From NCBI RefSeq assembly GCF_016860525.1, contig NZ_BNEA01000016.1, positions 1-33,931 of the forward strand: DNA of 33,931 bases, given 5' to 3'. This DNA comes from Streptomyces rubradiris (lineage in GTDB: Bacteria > Actinomycetota > Actinomycetes > Streptomycetales > Streptomycetaceae). Made by a program: the position numbers and the translations under genes. How positions within the stretch are numbered: position 1 is the stretch's first letter; the number at the start of each line of letters is the position of its first letter. Below, piece after piece: positions 1 through 8,516 of the stretch. The notes beneath the pieces were generated by a model, which did not search any database, was not told the DNA's origin, and saw only the letters and a program-made list of their open reading frames with translations.

Positions 1-45
1 GTCGAGGTCGAAGATCACCACACTGCGCACCGGTACGCTCGCCAT
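1..45 (-). CDS. rifM: RifM-like HAD phosphatase, N-terminal fragment (partial)
   Basis: The minus strand opens with ATG at 45 and reads MASVPVRSVVIFDLD before leaving the window. The hydrophobic strand followed by DLD is the start of the HAD-superfamily DxD nucleophile motif. The ATG overlaps the TGA of the preceding oxidoreductase gene by one base (TGATG), which indicates translational coupling. In the rifamycin cluster the phosphatase gene rifM follows rifK and rifL in this order. RifM takes part in making AHBA, probably at the kanosamine-phosphate stage. Only 15 residues are visible, so the identification leans on synteny. Confidence 0.6.
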   Translation of the reverse strand, partial: MASVPVRSVVIFDLD

Positions 46-1139
46 CAGGTCGCCGCCGCGGTCATGACCGGCCCGGCGGGCAGCAGCGGTGTCGCCGAGG
101 CCGCGTACAGCGCCTCGATCGTGCCGACGATCCGCCGCACGCCCGCGATCGCGGATCCGCACGCCGACGGATCGGCGAGGTGGTCCCTGATGTCGTCGAG
201 CTGACGGGAGTACTCGGCGCCGATCGGCTCGGTCGGGACCGTGATCTCGCTCGTCCGGCCCCGCCGGACGACGCTGAGCCGCGGCCGCGGCTCGCGATTG
301 GGGCTGAAGCCGAAGGTGGACCGGAGCATCGCGGTGTCGTCACTCCCCTCGATCCGGATCTCGGTGACGTCATGGCTCGCCGCGTGCGTGGCCCAGCTGG
401 CGCGAAGGCCCACCGACAGACCGCTGCCGGTGACCAGGAAGCCGCGCACGGTGTCCTCGACGTCCGCGTCGAGTTCCGGCACCGGCTGATCATGCCGCCA
501 GGCCGCCGTCCAGCGCGGGTCGTTGACGTGGTCGTACGAGGTGGACGCGGCGGCCTGAACGAACGCCAACGGCCCGGCGACGGTCTCCAGGACATCGAGC
601 AGATGCCATCCGAGGTCGAACAGCACCCCGCCGCCTGCCTCCGCCCGGCTGGTGAACCAGCCCTGGGACCGGGGCACTCCGCAGGCCCGTTCCCACACCA
701 GGTCGATGTGGCGCAGGTGGCCGAGCTCGCCGGCCAGACCGGCCAGTGCCCGCACGTCCGCGCGGTATCGGCACGCACTTCCGGCCAGCAACGGGACGCC
801 GCCTGCCCGCTCGGCCGCGGCCAGCCTGTCCGCCTCCGCGCTCGAGAGGCAGACCGGCTTCTCCACGAAGGTGGCGAGACCTCGGGTGAGAAGACGTCGC
901 GCGAGCGCCGCGTGCAGGTGGTTGGGCGAGGCGACCAACGCGAGGTCGGCGTCCTCGGCCCGCAGCGCGTCGACGTCGCCGAAGGCCGGACGGCCGGTCG
1001 CCGCGGTGAACGCCTCCCGCCTGGCCGGATCCGGATCGACCGCGGCCACTACCTCGTAGTCACCGTTTGCCATCAGACGAGGAAGCCAGATCTCTCGGCC
1101 GGACCACCCGAACCCGACCAGTACGGTGCGGATCCTCAT
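45..1139 (-). CDS. rifL: RifL-like Gfo/Idh/MocA-family oxidoreductase of AHBA biosynthesis
   Basis: A 364-residue NAD(P)-dependent oxidoreductase. The N-terminus (MRIRTVLVGFGWSGREIW) is a Rossmann beta-alpha-beta with GxGxxG-like spacing. The family EKP motif follows (FVEKPVCLS), then a Gfo/Idh C-terminal domain including FDLGWHLLDVLE. I start at ATG 1139 rather than at the longer open frame. It overlaps the stop of the AHBA synthase gene as ATGA, and the 40 upstream residues are low-complexity Arg/Gly/His. RifL acts with RifK in the aminoshikimate pathway, and is thought to help form 3-amino-3-deoxy-sugar precursors by oxidising UDP-glucose. The rifK-rifL-rifM order supports the orthology; the exact reaction is inferred from family knowledge. 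Confidence 0.85.
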   Translation of the reverse strand: MRIRTVLVGFGWSGREIWLPRLMANGDYEVVAAVDPDPARREAFTAATGRPAFGDVDALRAEDADLALVASPNHLHAALARRLLTRGLATFVEKPVCLSSAEADRLAAAERAGGVPLLAGSACRYRADVRALAGLAGELGHLRHIDLVWERACGVPRSQGWFTSRAEAGGGVLFDLGWHLLDVLETVAGPLAFVQAAASTSYDHVNDPRWTAAWRHDQPVPELDADVEDTVRGFLVTGSGLSVGLRASWATHAASHDVTEIRIEGSDDTAMLRSTFGFSPNREPRPRLSVVRRGRTSEITVPTEPIGAEYSRQLDDIRDHLADPSACGSAIAGVRRIVGTIEALYAASATPLLPAGPVMTAAAT

Positions 1140-2296
1140 CCGGCGGCCACCTGGTCGGCCACGATGGCGGCGGTGTCGGTGAGAGCCTGCTCCGACGCGA
1201 GCAGGGTGCGGTGGTGCAGCCAGACGCAGTCCTGGCTGATCGCGTCGGCGTTGGGGCACCGCTTGGCGACCGCGTCGACGGACTCCTCGGGTGCGCCGGT
1301 CTCCCAGAACGCCGCGGTGCGGTAGATGGCGCGGAAGCCCGCGAACGCCGGGATCCCCGCGTCGACCAGGCGATCGACGAGGAGGTTGCGACGCTCCTCC
1401 GACCAGCCGGGAAGCCGGAACATCGCCATGTAGTGCGGATTCCGGTCGGCCCGCGCATCACCGCCCTGCGGCCGGACGCCGGGGATCTGGGCCAAGAGCT
1501 GCGACAGCAACCGCCACCGCTGCTCGCGCAGCTCGATCTGGCCGTCGAGGCGGCCCAGCTGAGCGCGCAGGACGGCGGCCGAGAACTCGTTCATCCGCAT
1601 GTTGGTGCCGGCCACCTGGTGGTGATAGTTGCGGTCGGTGCGCGGCCGGCCGCAGGAGTGATGCAGGAATGCCTTCTCGTAGTCGTCCGGGTCCAAGAAC
1701 AGCACCGCGCCGCCCTCGCCCGCGGTCATCAGCTTGCCGTTCTGGAAGCTGAACGCCGCGATCGAGCCCAGCTCGCCCACGCGCTTGCCCCGCCACCGGG
1801 CACCGTGCGCGTGGGCCGCGTCCTGAAGGATCCGGACGCCGGCATCGGAGGCGAGCTTGTCCAGTGCGTCCATGTCGGCCATGAGACCCGCCATGTGCAC
1901 CGGCATGATCACCCGGGTCCGCGGTGTGATCGCCTCGGCGGTGGCGGTCGCGTCGATGTTGTAGGTCTCCGGATCGACGTCCACCGGCACGGCGACGGCC
2001 CCGATCCGCTGAGCGGCCTGGGACGAGGAGATGAAGGTGAACGCCGGCACGATCACTTCGGTGCCCGGTCCCGCACCCAGCACCTGCAGGGCGAGCTCCA
2101 GCGCGTGCGTGCCGTTGGTGACGGCGAGGGCGTGGTGGGCACCGTGGTATCCGGCGAACTCCCGCTCGAAGCTGTCCACCTCGCTGCCACCCATGCGCCA
2201 CCACTGGCCCTGGGACAGCGCACGATCAAGAGCTCGGCGTTCGGTGTCATCGAATTGCGGCCAATCCGGAAAGGTCGGCCTCGGTCGCGGACTCAT
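1136..2296 (-). CDS. rifK: AHBA synthase (3-amino-5-hydroxybenzoate synthase), RifK-like
   Basis: A 386-residue PLP enzyme of the DegT/DnrJ/EryC1 aminotransferase fold. Recognisable RifK-type stretches are QGQWWRMGGSEV (30-41), FTFISSSQAAQR, MPVHMAGLMADMDAL, and FSFQNGKLMTAGEGG with the PLP lysine at residue 188, the position used by RifK. Length matches RifK (388 residues as I recall). AHBA synthase aromatises aminodehydroshikimate to AHBA, the starter of ansamycins and the mC7N core of mitomycins; a RifK/RifL pair may also act earlier at the kanosamine step. The gene has a good SD (AGAAGGAG, about 11 nt before ATG) and is coupled to the RifL homologue. It is the clearest marker that this is an AHBA pathway. 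Other AHBA genes (rifG, H, J, N types) are not in the window. Confidence 0.93.
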   Translation of the reverse strand: MSPRPRPTFPDWPQFDDTERRALDRALSQGQWWRMGGSEVDSFEREFAGYHGAHHALAVTNGTHALELALQVLGAGPGTEVIVPAFTFISSSQAAQRIGAVAVPVDVDPETYNIDATATAEAITPRTRVIMPVHMAGLMADMDALDKLASDAGVRILQDAAHAHGARWRGKRVGELGSIAAFSFQNGKLMTAGEGGAVLFLDPDDYEKAFLHHSCGRPRTDRNYHHQVAGTNMRMNEFSAAVLRAQLGRLDGQIELREQRWRLLSQLLAQIPGVRPQGGDARADRNPHYMAMFRLPGWSEERRNLLVDRLVDAGIPAFAGFRAIYRTAAFWETGAPEESVDAVAKRCPNADAISQDCVWLHHRTLLASEQALTDTAAIVADQVAAG

Positions 2297-2458
2297 TTCT
2301 GCCTGACTCCTTCTGGTTGATTGGCCTCACGGTACGGAGTCCGATGCCTACGCCACGGCTCTTCGACCTGGCAGCCGATTCGGAATTCGCCGTCGCCCTG
2401 TTCCATGAATTCGGCGCGACGGGAGGCCTTTCAGGGGGATTCGCTCGGGGAAGGGTGG
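2297..2458. repeat. Intergenic copy A of a duplicated upstream segment
   Basis: This gap, upstream of the AHBA synthase gene, is closely matched by 3082-3244, upstream of the truncated methyltransferase. Both contain CTCCTTCTGGT-GATTGGCCTC followed by acggtacggagt, and a later gcctttc-ggggg block. The duplication therefore includes the SD and 5' region of both genes, so they may share control signals. I see no convincing -10/-35 pair in either copy. Confidence 0.75.
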
Positions 2459-3081
2459 TCAGGTGCGGGTGATCGCGGCCAGCCAGCCCGGTGCCCCGTC
2501 GATGTCTCTGTTGTTCTCCAATGTCGCGGGTTCGATCGAATCGACCCGCCAGCCGTCGGCGAAGGTGGCCCGGATTTCGTCCTGGCTCACCCGCCTGGCG
2601 CGGATCCCGCCCTGGCTCTCCCGTCGCGGTCCGCTGCCGGGGTGATGGCGGTCGCTGATGCAGAGCAGGAACAACCGCGCGTCCGGCGGCATCACGGTGG
2701 CCAGGCTGCCGGCGTAGCGGACGCGTTCGGTCTCGCTGAACGCGTGGAACAGGGCGCAGTCGAGCACGGTGTCGAACTGCTCGCCCAAGTCGCCGAGTTG
2801 AGTGCGTCCCCGACCAGGAAGCGCGCCGGCAGGCCGCGCTCTTCCGCTTTGCGCCGCGCGATCCCGATCGCCGTCGACGCCGAGTCGATGCCGACCGTCG
2901 GCAGGCCGAGGGCCGCCGCCATGAGCGCGACCTCGCCGGTGCCGCACCCGACGTCGAGCACCCGGCCGCGGAAGGCGCCCGCCTCGGCGAGGTCGCGCAG
3001 GGCCGTCTGGGGGCGGCCGAGGTCCCAGAGCGGTGTTCCGGCGTAGTGCGCGTCGAAGCCCTCCACCTTGCTGCCACCCAT
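2459..3081 (-). pseudogene. Class I SAM methyltransferase, truncated duplicate with a frameshift
   Basis: Reads MGGSKVEGFDAHYAGTPLWD from ATG 3081 (SD AGAAGGAG), then LDVGCGTGE, the SAM-binding motif I. It loses frame near 2803-2810. There the neighbouring copy has GCACTCGAACTC and this one GCACTCAACTC, so one G is missing. The other frame continues with GEQFDTVLDCALFHAF to the C-terminal AITRT. The span is 623 nt, one short of a multiple of three. The restored protein would be about 207 residues and lacks the MarR-like N-terminus of the neighbour. It also carries an extra 30 nt (about ESQGGIRAR) that looks like a diverged tandem duplication of the adjacent segment. It could be a real pseudogene or a working gene with a sequencing error. 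Confidence 0.75.
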
Positions 3082-3244
3082 GTGTGTCCGGCTCCTTCTG
3101 GTCGATTGGCCTCACGGTACGGAGTTCGGCGCCTACGCCACTATCCCTCAACCTGGCAGCAGATTTGTGTTTCGCCGTCGCCCCATTCTGCGAATTCGGC
3201 GCACGTGGCAGCCTTTCGGGGGTGTGCGCTCGGGAAAAGGGCGG
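3082..3244. repeat. Intergenic copy B of the duplicated upstream segment
   Basis: Matches 2297-2458 along its length with scattered substitutions. Together with the coding parts it makes a tandem duplication of roughly 0.8 kb (about 2297-3080 and 3082-3870). A 165-nt coding stretch (about 2837-3001 against 3600-3764) differs at only two positions by my reading, which points to a recent event or ongoing gene conversion. Confidence 0.75.
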
Positions 3245-4240
3245 TCAGGTGCGGGTGATACTGGCCAGCCAGGCCAGCACTCCGTCGACATATTTGTTGT
3301 TCTCCAGCATCGCGGGTTCGATCGAATCGACCCGCCAGCCGTCGGCGAAGGTGGCCCGGATTTCGTCCTGGCTCACCCGCCGCGGTCCGATATCGGGTGG
3401 ATGGCGGTCGCTGAAGCAGAGCAGGAACAACCGCGCGTCCGGCGGCATCACGGTGGCCAGGCTGTCGGCGTAGCGGACTCGTTCGGCGTCGCTGAACACG
3501 TGGAACAGGCCGCAGTCGAGCACGGTGTCGAACTGCTCGCCCATGGCGCCGAGTTCGAGTGCGTCCCCGACCAGGAAGCGCGCCTGCAGGCCGCGCTCTT
3601 CCGCTTTGCGCCGCGCGATCTCGATCGCCGTCGACGCCGGGTCGATGCCGACCGTCGGCAGGCCGAGGGCCGCCGCCATGAGCGCGACCTCGCCGGTGCC
3701 GCACCCGACGTCGAGCACCCGGCCGCGGAAGGCGCCCGCCTCGGCGAGGTCGCGCAGGGCCGGTTGCGGACGGCCGGTTTCCCAGGGCGGCGTACCCGCA
3801 TACCGCGCGTTGAAATGCTCGGGGGACAGGGCATCGGTGAGCCGGCGCGCCAGTTGCTCGAGTGTCTCGACCAATTCCTTGGCCTGGCCGGGGTCTTGGA
3901 TCCCGGCGGCCGCGGCGAGCTGCTCGTCGATCCGCGCGGCGGCTCGGCCGGCGCTCCTGTGCCGGGCAGCCGCCCGGACGACCGTTTGTCCGTCCGGGGC
4001 GGCCGCGGTGGTGACCGCACCCCGGTCGCGCAGGGTGGCGACGCTCGTCTCCACGTGGCTCGCCGGGAAGCCGGTGCGGTTGGCGATCTCGGTGACCGAG
4101 GTGTCCGGGTGTTCGAACACGTCGGTCATGACGTGACGCACGCCGGGAGACAGCTGTCGCACACCGGTGGGGTCCGGGAGGGCGTCCTCGCCGATCCGCA
4201 GCAGCTTGCGCGCGAGGTCGTGCAGTTCGAAGCCGTCCAT
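3245..4240 (-). CDS. MarR-like winged-helix domain fused to SAM-dependent methyltransferase
   Basis: A 331-residue protein in two parts. Residues about 25-95 form a winged helix-turn-helix of MarR type: VFEHPDTSVTEIANRTGFPASHVETSVATLRDRG is split here into a recognition-helix region (TSVTEIANRTGFPASHVETS) and a wing. Residues about 143-331 are a class I methyltransferase with motif I LDVGCGTGE (176-184), an acidic end of strand 2 (VGID), and FDTVLDCGLFHVF. I start at ATG 4240; an in-frame GTG/ATG near 4282 is possible. Target unknown: a hydroxyl or the aryl ring of the ansamycin is plausible, as is self-regulation through the winged helix. It lies upstream of its own truncated duplicate and the AHBA genes, on the same strand. 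Confidence 0.8.
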   Translation of the reverse strand: MDGFELHDLARKLLRIGEDALPDPTGVRQLSPGVRHVMTDVFEHPDTSVTEIANRTGFPASHVETSVATLRDRGAVTTAAAPDGQTVVRAAARHRSAGRAAARIDEQLAAAAGIQDPGQAKELVETLEQLARRLTDALSPEHFNARYAGTPPWETGRPQPALRDLAEAGAFRGRVLDVGCGTGEVALMAAALGLPTVGIDPASTAIEIARRKAEERGLQARFLVGDALELGAMGEQFDTVLDCGLFHVFSDAERVRYADSLATVMPPDARLFLLCFSDRHPPDIGPRRVSQDEIRATFADGWRVDSIEPAMLENNKYVDGVLAWLASITRT

Positions 4241-4612
4241 GGCCGGAGAGTCTTCCCGACGCCGGACAGCGCACGCCATCACGCAGGTTGACGGTACTGG
4301 GGATCGCTGGTCGGTCGGCTGGGGTGGTCGCTGAACTCGGGCCGGGGGCAGGTCTGTTGTGCCGGGAGCCGGTATCGGGCAGGGCCTGCGGCACCGGCCG
4401 CGCAGGTGGGCCGTGGGCGAGTGGCTCCCCGGCCGCCGGGCGGTAAGGCTCCGTCAGCCCGGCAGTCCGTCTCCAGGGCCCGGCCCGCGCGGATGCGGGC
4501 CACCAGGGCCCCGGGGCCTGGGGAGGGGCAGAGCGGCGGGCGCGTGGTGAGGCGACCGCATCGCACGTCCGGGAAGAACGCTCCGGACCGGTACGAGGAG
4601 ATGCTTGCCGCG
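4241..4612. other. Gene-free interval between methyltransferase and acyl-CoA ligase
   Basis: About 370 nt without a recognisable gene. A 95-codon minus-strand frame (4279-4566) is Pro/Arg/Ala-rich with no motif and looks like chance. A GC-rich region near 4478-4530 (gggcccgg ... ccagggccccggggcctgg) could fold and may end the acyl-CoA ligase transcript, but it has no T-tract. Confidence 0.5.
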
Positions 4613-6181
4613 TCAGGCCTGGGGGGCGGGCCGGGTCAGTGCGGCGCGGGCGTCGGCCCGCAGCCGGACCCGATCGGGTTTGTCCCAGCCGGTCGTCGGC
4701 AGTTTCCGGCGAATGTCGATCAGGCGGGGGACGTAGGTGTCGGACAGTGCCTCGGCGACGTGACGGCGCAGTTCCCGGGGATCCGGGTCGGCGCCGGGCT
4801 CGGGCACGACGGCGGCGTAGATGTGCTCCACCCGGTCGGCGTCCTCGACCCCGCATACGGCGGCCTGGGACACGCCCGGGGCCTGCCTGAGCACCTTCTC
4901 CACCTGCTCGGGGTGGATGCGGATTCCCTTGACCTTCATCATGTTCGCGAGCCGGCCGGTCAGGTGCAGGTAGCCGTCGGTGTCGAGGTGCCCGAGGTCG
5001 CCGGTGCGCACCCAGCCGTCGCGGACGAGTGCCGCGGTGAGTGCCGGCTCGTGCCAGTAGCCGGCCGTGGGCCAGCGTGGAACCGCGCAGACCTCGCCGA
5101 CCTCGCCGACGGGCAGTACCGCGCCGGTGTCGGGGTGCCGGATGCTGAGCGCCTCTGGGTTGACCGGCCGGCCCGCGCTGGAGCAGGCGCGCAGGTCGTC
5201 GTGGTCGCCGGGGGGGAGCATGGTGAGCACTCCGGTCTCGGTCGTGCCGTAGACCTGGATCAGTACGGGGCCGAAGATTTCCCGGGCCTTGCGCAGCTTG
5301 AGCGGTGCCCCGGGGCTGCCGGTGTAGATCAGCTCGGTCAGGCTGGACAGGTCGGTGGCCGCCCGGTCCGGGTGCTCGGCCAGTGCGTACACCTGCGGGG
5401 TGCCGAGGATGAGCCGGCCGATGCGGTGCTGCGCGATCGCGTGGAGCACGGCCGCGGCGTCGAAGCCGGGATGCAGGACGACCATGCCGCCGGTGATGAG
5501 CGTGTCGTCCGCGGCGAACCCGCTGGAATGGGTGAGCGGTGCGGTGATCAGGACGTTCGTCCGGCTGCTGCGGTCGATGGCCGATGCGGCCATGTCGTTC
5601 TTGACGCCGAAGGGCCAGCAGACACCCTTCGGCAGGCCGCTCGCCCCACTGGTCTGGGTGATCACCGCGAGGTCGCTGTCGGTGATGTCCGGGCACGGGC
5701 CTACTCCGTCACCGCAGCCGGCGGTCAAATCCACCGTGTCCGGCTGTCCTGCGCCCAGTACGGCCAGGACCGGCCGACCGGTCGCGTTCACCAGCAGCTC
5801 CCGTGCCCGTGCCTCGTTGGCCGGGTCGACCGCCAGCATCCGGGCGCCGACATCCGAGACGATGGCGCGCTGCAAGTCCATGCGCAACTCGTCGTCAGGC
5901 ACCACCGCATTCATCCCACGCACATGTGCGGCGGTCGCCCCCACCAGGTTGGCCGCCCACCGCAGGATCAGTGTGGCCGCGGTGTTGGGCTCGGTCAGGA
6001 TGCAGACGACGTCACCGCGGCCGACGCCGTGGCGGCCCATCGCGGCCGCGGCCCGGCGAACGGCGTCGGCCAGCTCCCCGGCGGAGAAGGGGACGTCCCC
6101 GCTGACCATGGCAGGGCGATCCGGATCGGCATCGAAATGAGTCAGCAGCTGCTGAACATAATGCACATGCGTGGTACTCAT
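4613..6181 (-). CDS. ANL-superfamily acyl-CoA ligase (AMP-binding)
   Basis: 522 residues, usual length for a free-standing acyl-CoA synthetase. The P-loop is TSGASGLPKG (177-186), followed by YGTTETG (A5), VRTGDLG (A7), GRLANMMKVKGIRIHPEQVE (A8) and TGWDKPDR (A10, with the adenylating lysine). Start ATG 6181 (MSTTHVHYVQ) has AGGAAGG about 12 nt upstream. It would activate a carboxylic acid as acyl-AMP then acyl-CoA. The substrate cannot be read off. It is not the AHBA-activating enzyme, because that domain is built into the PKS. It may prepare an acyl group for the product or a pathway acid. It lies in the same minus-strand series as the methyltransferases and AHBA genes, separated by about 370 nt. 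Confidence 0.85.
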   Translation of the reverse strand: MSTTHVHYVQQLLTHFDADPDRPAMVSGDVPFSAGELADAVRRAAAAMGRHGVGRGDVVCILTEPNTAATLILRWAANLVGATAAHVRGMNAVVPDDELRMDLQRAIVSDVGARMLAVDPANEARARELLVNATGRPVLAVLGAGQPDTVDLTAGCGDGVGPCPDITDSDLAVITQTSGASGLPKGVCWPFGVKNDMAASAIDRSSRTNVLITAPLTHSSGFAADDTLITGGMVVLHPGFDAAAVLHAIAQHRIGRLILGTPQVYALAEHPDRAATDLSSLTELIYTGSPGAPLKLRKAREIFGPVLIQVYGTTETGVLTMLPPGDHDDLRACSSAGRPVNPEALSIRHPDTGAVLPVGEVGEVCAVPRWPTAGYWHEPALTAALVRDGWVRTGDLGHLDTDGYLHLTGRLANMMKVKGIRIHPEQVEKVLRQAPGVSQAAVCGVEDADRVEHIYAAVVPEPGADPDPRELRRHVAEALSDTYVPRLIDIRRKLPTTGWDKPDRVRLRADARAALTRPAPQA

Positions 6182-6344
6182 GACCCGGTTTCGCCTTCCT
6201 GTCCAAGACAATGCGATGTCCAGTGGTCGAGTGAGACGAACCGCAGGCTAAACCGGCGGGCACCGAGGGCCCCATACCTCACATTGACGGCACGTGGTCG
6301 CCGCGAAAGAGCCGGCCCCGGCCTGCCCGGGAAGGCTGAACGGC

Positions 6345-7349
6345 TCAGGCCGCGGGGCGCAGCCAGCGGTCGACCCGGGTACGCAGGCCGGCCGGGAAGA
6401 TGTCTTTGCGCAGGAGGCCGTGCACGCCCTTGGGCGGCAGGGGGACATCGACGTGGTGGACCTCGCTCTGGTCCGCGTACTGGGTGATCCGGAAGCTCGC
6501 GGCCATGCTGCACAGTGCGTGGGCCTCGGCGCGGGTGACGCCGGACGCCGCGCTGAACCAGCTGATCAGTCCGCGCAGGCAGTCGACCAGTGCGGCCTCC
6601 AGGCTGTCAGCCAGTCCGATGCCGATCCAGTGCGTGTCGGTCTCGGCCAGCGGCCGGGTCAGGCCCACGTTCTTGTGGAGGTCGTACCGCATCCGCAAGC
6701 GCTCGGCCGTGGACTTCAGGCCGGTCTGGTCGACCAGTCCGTCGCCCTGCAGGGCGTGAATGTCACCGGATGGCCAGACGTCCTGGCCCCCGGCTTGGCC
6801 ACGGGAAGGAACAGCGAGGAGCCCACGGTGAGTTCGGGAGGGCCAGGTTGCCGCCGTGGTCGCCACCGATCAGCGCGCTTGTCTCTGCTCGTCGCCCGGC
6901 GGTTCGACCCGATGATGCCGGCGAACGGGTCGAGCGGCAGCGGAGATGCCGTGAACGTAGTCGGCCCGGGTGCGGGTCCGGTCGAACCGGAAGTCGTGGA
7001 AGTACGTGCTCGTCGAAGTCGTACGGCAGCGCGCCGGCCCGGGTGGGGAAGGCGTTGCCGCCCCAGTCGCTCAGGCCGCAGTTCCGTCAGCCGGCACTCG
7101 ACGACGTCGCCCGGTTCGGCACCGGTCACCTCGACCGGGCCGACGATCTGGAACGGGCAGCCCGGGTACTCCTGGCGCAGCCGCGCACGGTCGGCCGGGG
7201 ACGAGCCGTACCGCAGCTGGTTCTGCCAGTTTGGTCCAGGTGTCGGGGTAGAGAACCTCGTCGCCGGACTCGATCCTGGCTGCCGACGCAGCGCCGGGAT
7301 CGAGGACGCCCGGCCGGACCGTGGCCAATGTGGACTGAACCGTATGCAT
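6345..7349 (-). pseudogene. Acetamidase/formamidase-family pseudogene
   Basis: Fragments in all three minus frames together spell an FmdA/AmdA-type acetamidase. They run from MHTVQSTLATVRPGVLDPGA and GDEVLYPDTWT (start ATG 7349) through GCPFQIVGPVEVTGAEPGDV, PLDPFAGIIG and ELTVGSSLFLPVAKPGA to GDIHALQGDG, ETDTHWIGIGLADSLEAAL and GVTRAEAHALCSMAASF. I can place at least three single-base insertions: an extra A near 7232, an extra G near 7075, and an extra G near 7007. Further shifts follow around 6940, 6900 and 6790. The total span is 1005 nt, so the indels nearly cancel. The family hydrolyses short amides to ammonia and acid. Either a decaying gene or locally poor sequence; the density of indels favours decay. 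Confidence 0.75.
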
Positions 7350-7536
7350 CGTCACGGCCGCAACGCTAGGCAGCCGCAGATGAGCCAGGCAAGGAAGTCC
7401 GGGCGTCACCGGGCAAGACTGTCAACGTGACTGGTGAAGGTGCACCGCGGACTTCCGGCCAGGAGGCCATCGAAGCGGTGCGGACCCCCTGAGGGGGGAT
7501 CAGCACCGCTCCTGCCTTGGCGTGTTCCGCCGGCCG

Positions 7537-7761
7537 CTACATCCGGTGCCGGAAGGTGATCCGGCCACGGGTCAGGGTCATACGGGCTCAACTCGACCGT
7601 CACCGTGTCCTGCGGCAGGATCTTGATGTAGTGCTTGCGGAGCTTCCCGCTGATGTGTGCGAGTACCTTGTGACCGTTCTCGAGTTCACCCAGAACTTGG
7701 CGTCTTTCAGGGACTCGACGATGGTACCGACAACCTCGATACCTCGATTTACTTTTGCCAC
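7537..7761 (-). pseudogene. infA: Translation initiation factor IF-1 paralogue, copy 1 (two compensating frameshifts)
   Basis: GTG 7761 starts [18 protein letters not shown] and DAKFWV. One G is then missing (GTGAACTCGAG where GTGGAACTCGAG is expected, about 7688). The next frame reads [32 protein letters not shown], then an extra C (about 7583) restores the first frame to end [10 protein letters not shown]. Total span is 225 nt, exactly a 74-residue IF-1, the same as copy 2. IF-1 is an OB-fold protein that binds the ribosomal A site during initiation. Its GTG overlaps the stop of the GNAT gene. As written it encodes no functional IF-1; if the two indels are sequencing errors it would be intact. 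Confidence 0.8.
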
Positions 7762-8380
7762 GTCAGCTCCAAGGTGTTGCTCTCACGGCGGGCTCCGACG
7801 CTTTCCAACAGGCTGATCGTCGCGGTGTCGGTCTCGTCGACGTCGATCGTCGCGAGACCGAACTCGCGAGTGTGCAGAGCGTCCAGCGCGTGGACCAGCA
7901 GCGCCCTGCCGATGCCACGGCGGCGCTGGTCGGCGCGGACCTCGATGGAGCGAATCCGCGCGATCCGCGGCCTCCCGTTGTCCCGCATCGACGGCGAAAT
8001 CCGGATCACACCGACTTCGACCCCCTCGACTTCGGCGCGGGACTCCTCCGCGCCGCCGGTCAACGTCACCCCCGCCGGGGGCGACACGGCGGGCTGCGCT
8101 TCGCCGGCACCAGCAGGTACTGCCGCTCACTTCGGTGAGGGGTGAAGCCGGCCCGCCGCCAGTTCGAGATCGTGTCCGCGTCGTCGGCGTCGACCAGCGT
8201 GTAGAGCGGCGCCGGCAGTTCCGCCAGCATGGCGGCGGCCAGCCGGTCGAAGGCTGTGTCGTGCCATGCGTCGATGCTGATGTACAGTCGCCCGTCGGGC
8301 CTGCGCCCCGTGTCGCCACTGCCGACAACCAAGTCGCCGTCGCTGGCGTGCCACTGGTCTTCGGCGACCCGCGTGATCAC
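7749..8380 (-). pseudogene. GNAT-family N-acetyltransferase, copy 1 (frameshifted)
   Basis: From GTG 8380 the frame reads VITRVAEDQWHASDGDLVVGSG, RRPDGRLYISIDAWHD, and SNWRRAGF to QYLLVPAK. It shifts near 8090 and continues in another frame with SPPAGVTLTGG, then IRSIEVRADQRRRGIGRALL, the acetyl-CoA loop (Q/RxxGxG/A) of GNAT enzymes, and ends [10 protein letters not shown]. The span is 632 nt, one base short of frame. Relatives of this gene that I recall have a longer middle part between the two halves, so a deletion is also possible. Its last codons overlap the IF-1 start, giving a two-gene unit. The acetylation target is unknown. Confidence 0.7.
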
Positions 8381-8425
8381 GGGGTCTGGGGTGGGATGCT
8401 TAAGGTTGATGGCTGTCGCCTTCCA

Positions 8426-8467
8426 GGAGTGCCTCTGGTGCGCTCCCGCGACATCTACATCAGTCGC
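8426..8467 (-). promoter_or_regulatory. Tandem leader hairpins P1 and P2 of GNAT/IF-1 cassette 1
   Basis: On the minus strand P1 (8467-8448) is GCGAC, a 10-nt loop, GTCGC. One base later P2 (8446-8426) is GGAG-C-GC, a 7-nt loop, GC-A-CTCC, with one C-A mismatch. The UGA stop of the leader ORF is the first three loop bases of P1, so a ribosome finishing the leader would hold P1 open. The same two hairpins with different paired bases occur in cassette 2. No U-tract follows P2, so this is not a canonical intrinsic terminator. Confidence 0.6.
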
Positions 8468-8516
8468 CTGCCGTGACCAATAGGGGGAGCACCCGGGTAA
8501 TCGAACGAACATTCAC
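8460..8516 (-). CDS. Leader ORF of GNAT/IF-1 cassette 1 (18 codons)
   Basis: GTG 8516 with a perfect SD (AGGAGG, 8530-8525, spacing 8 nt) reads MNVRSITRVLPLLVTAGD and stops at TGA 8462-8460. The SD sequence and 8-nt spacing are identical in cassette 2. If one base were missing or extra, the other frame would read GCSPYWSRQ, resembling GCSFCPSR of the cassette 2 leader; the peptide sequence is therefore uncertain. In that other frame an ATG at 8512 is open into the GNAT gene, so an N-terminally extended GNAT is an alternative. Confidence 0.55.
   Translation of the reverse strand: MNVRSITRVLPLLVTAGD

Noticed and set aside
4279..4566. 95-codon frame between methyltransferase and acyl-CoA ligase
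   Set aside because: Low-complexity Pro/Arg/Ala, no SD and no recognisable family.
3141..5696. Long minus-strand open frame of 851 codons
   Set aside because: It is an off-frame shadow of the methyltransferase and acyl-CoA ligase genes; Arg/Pro/Gly-rich with no motif, as expected at high GC.
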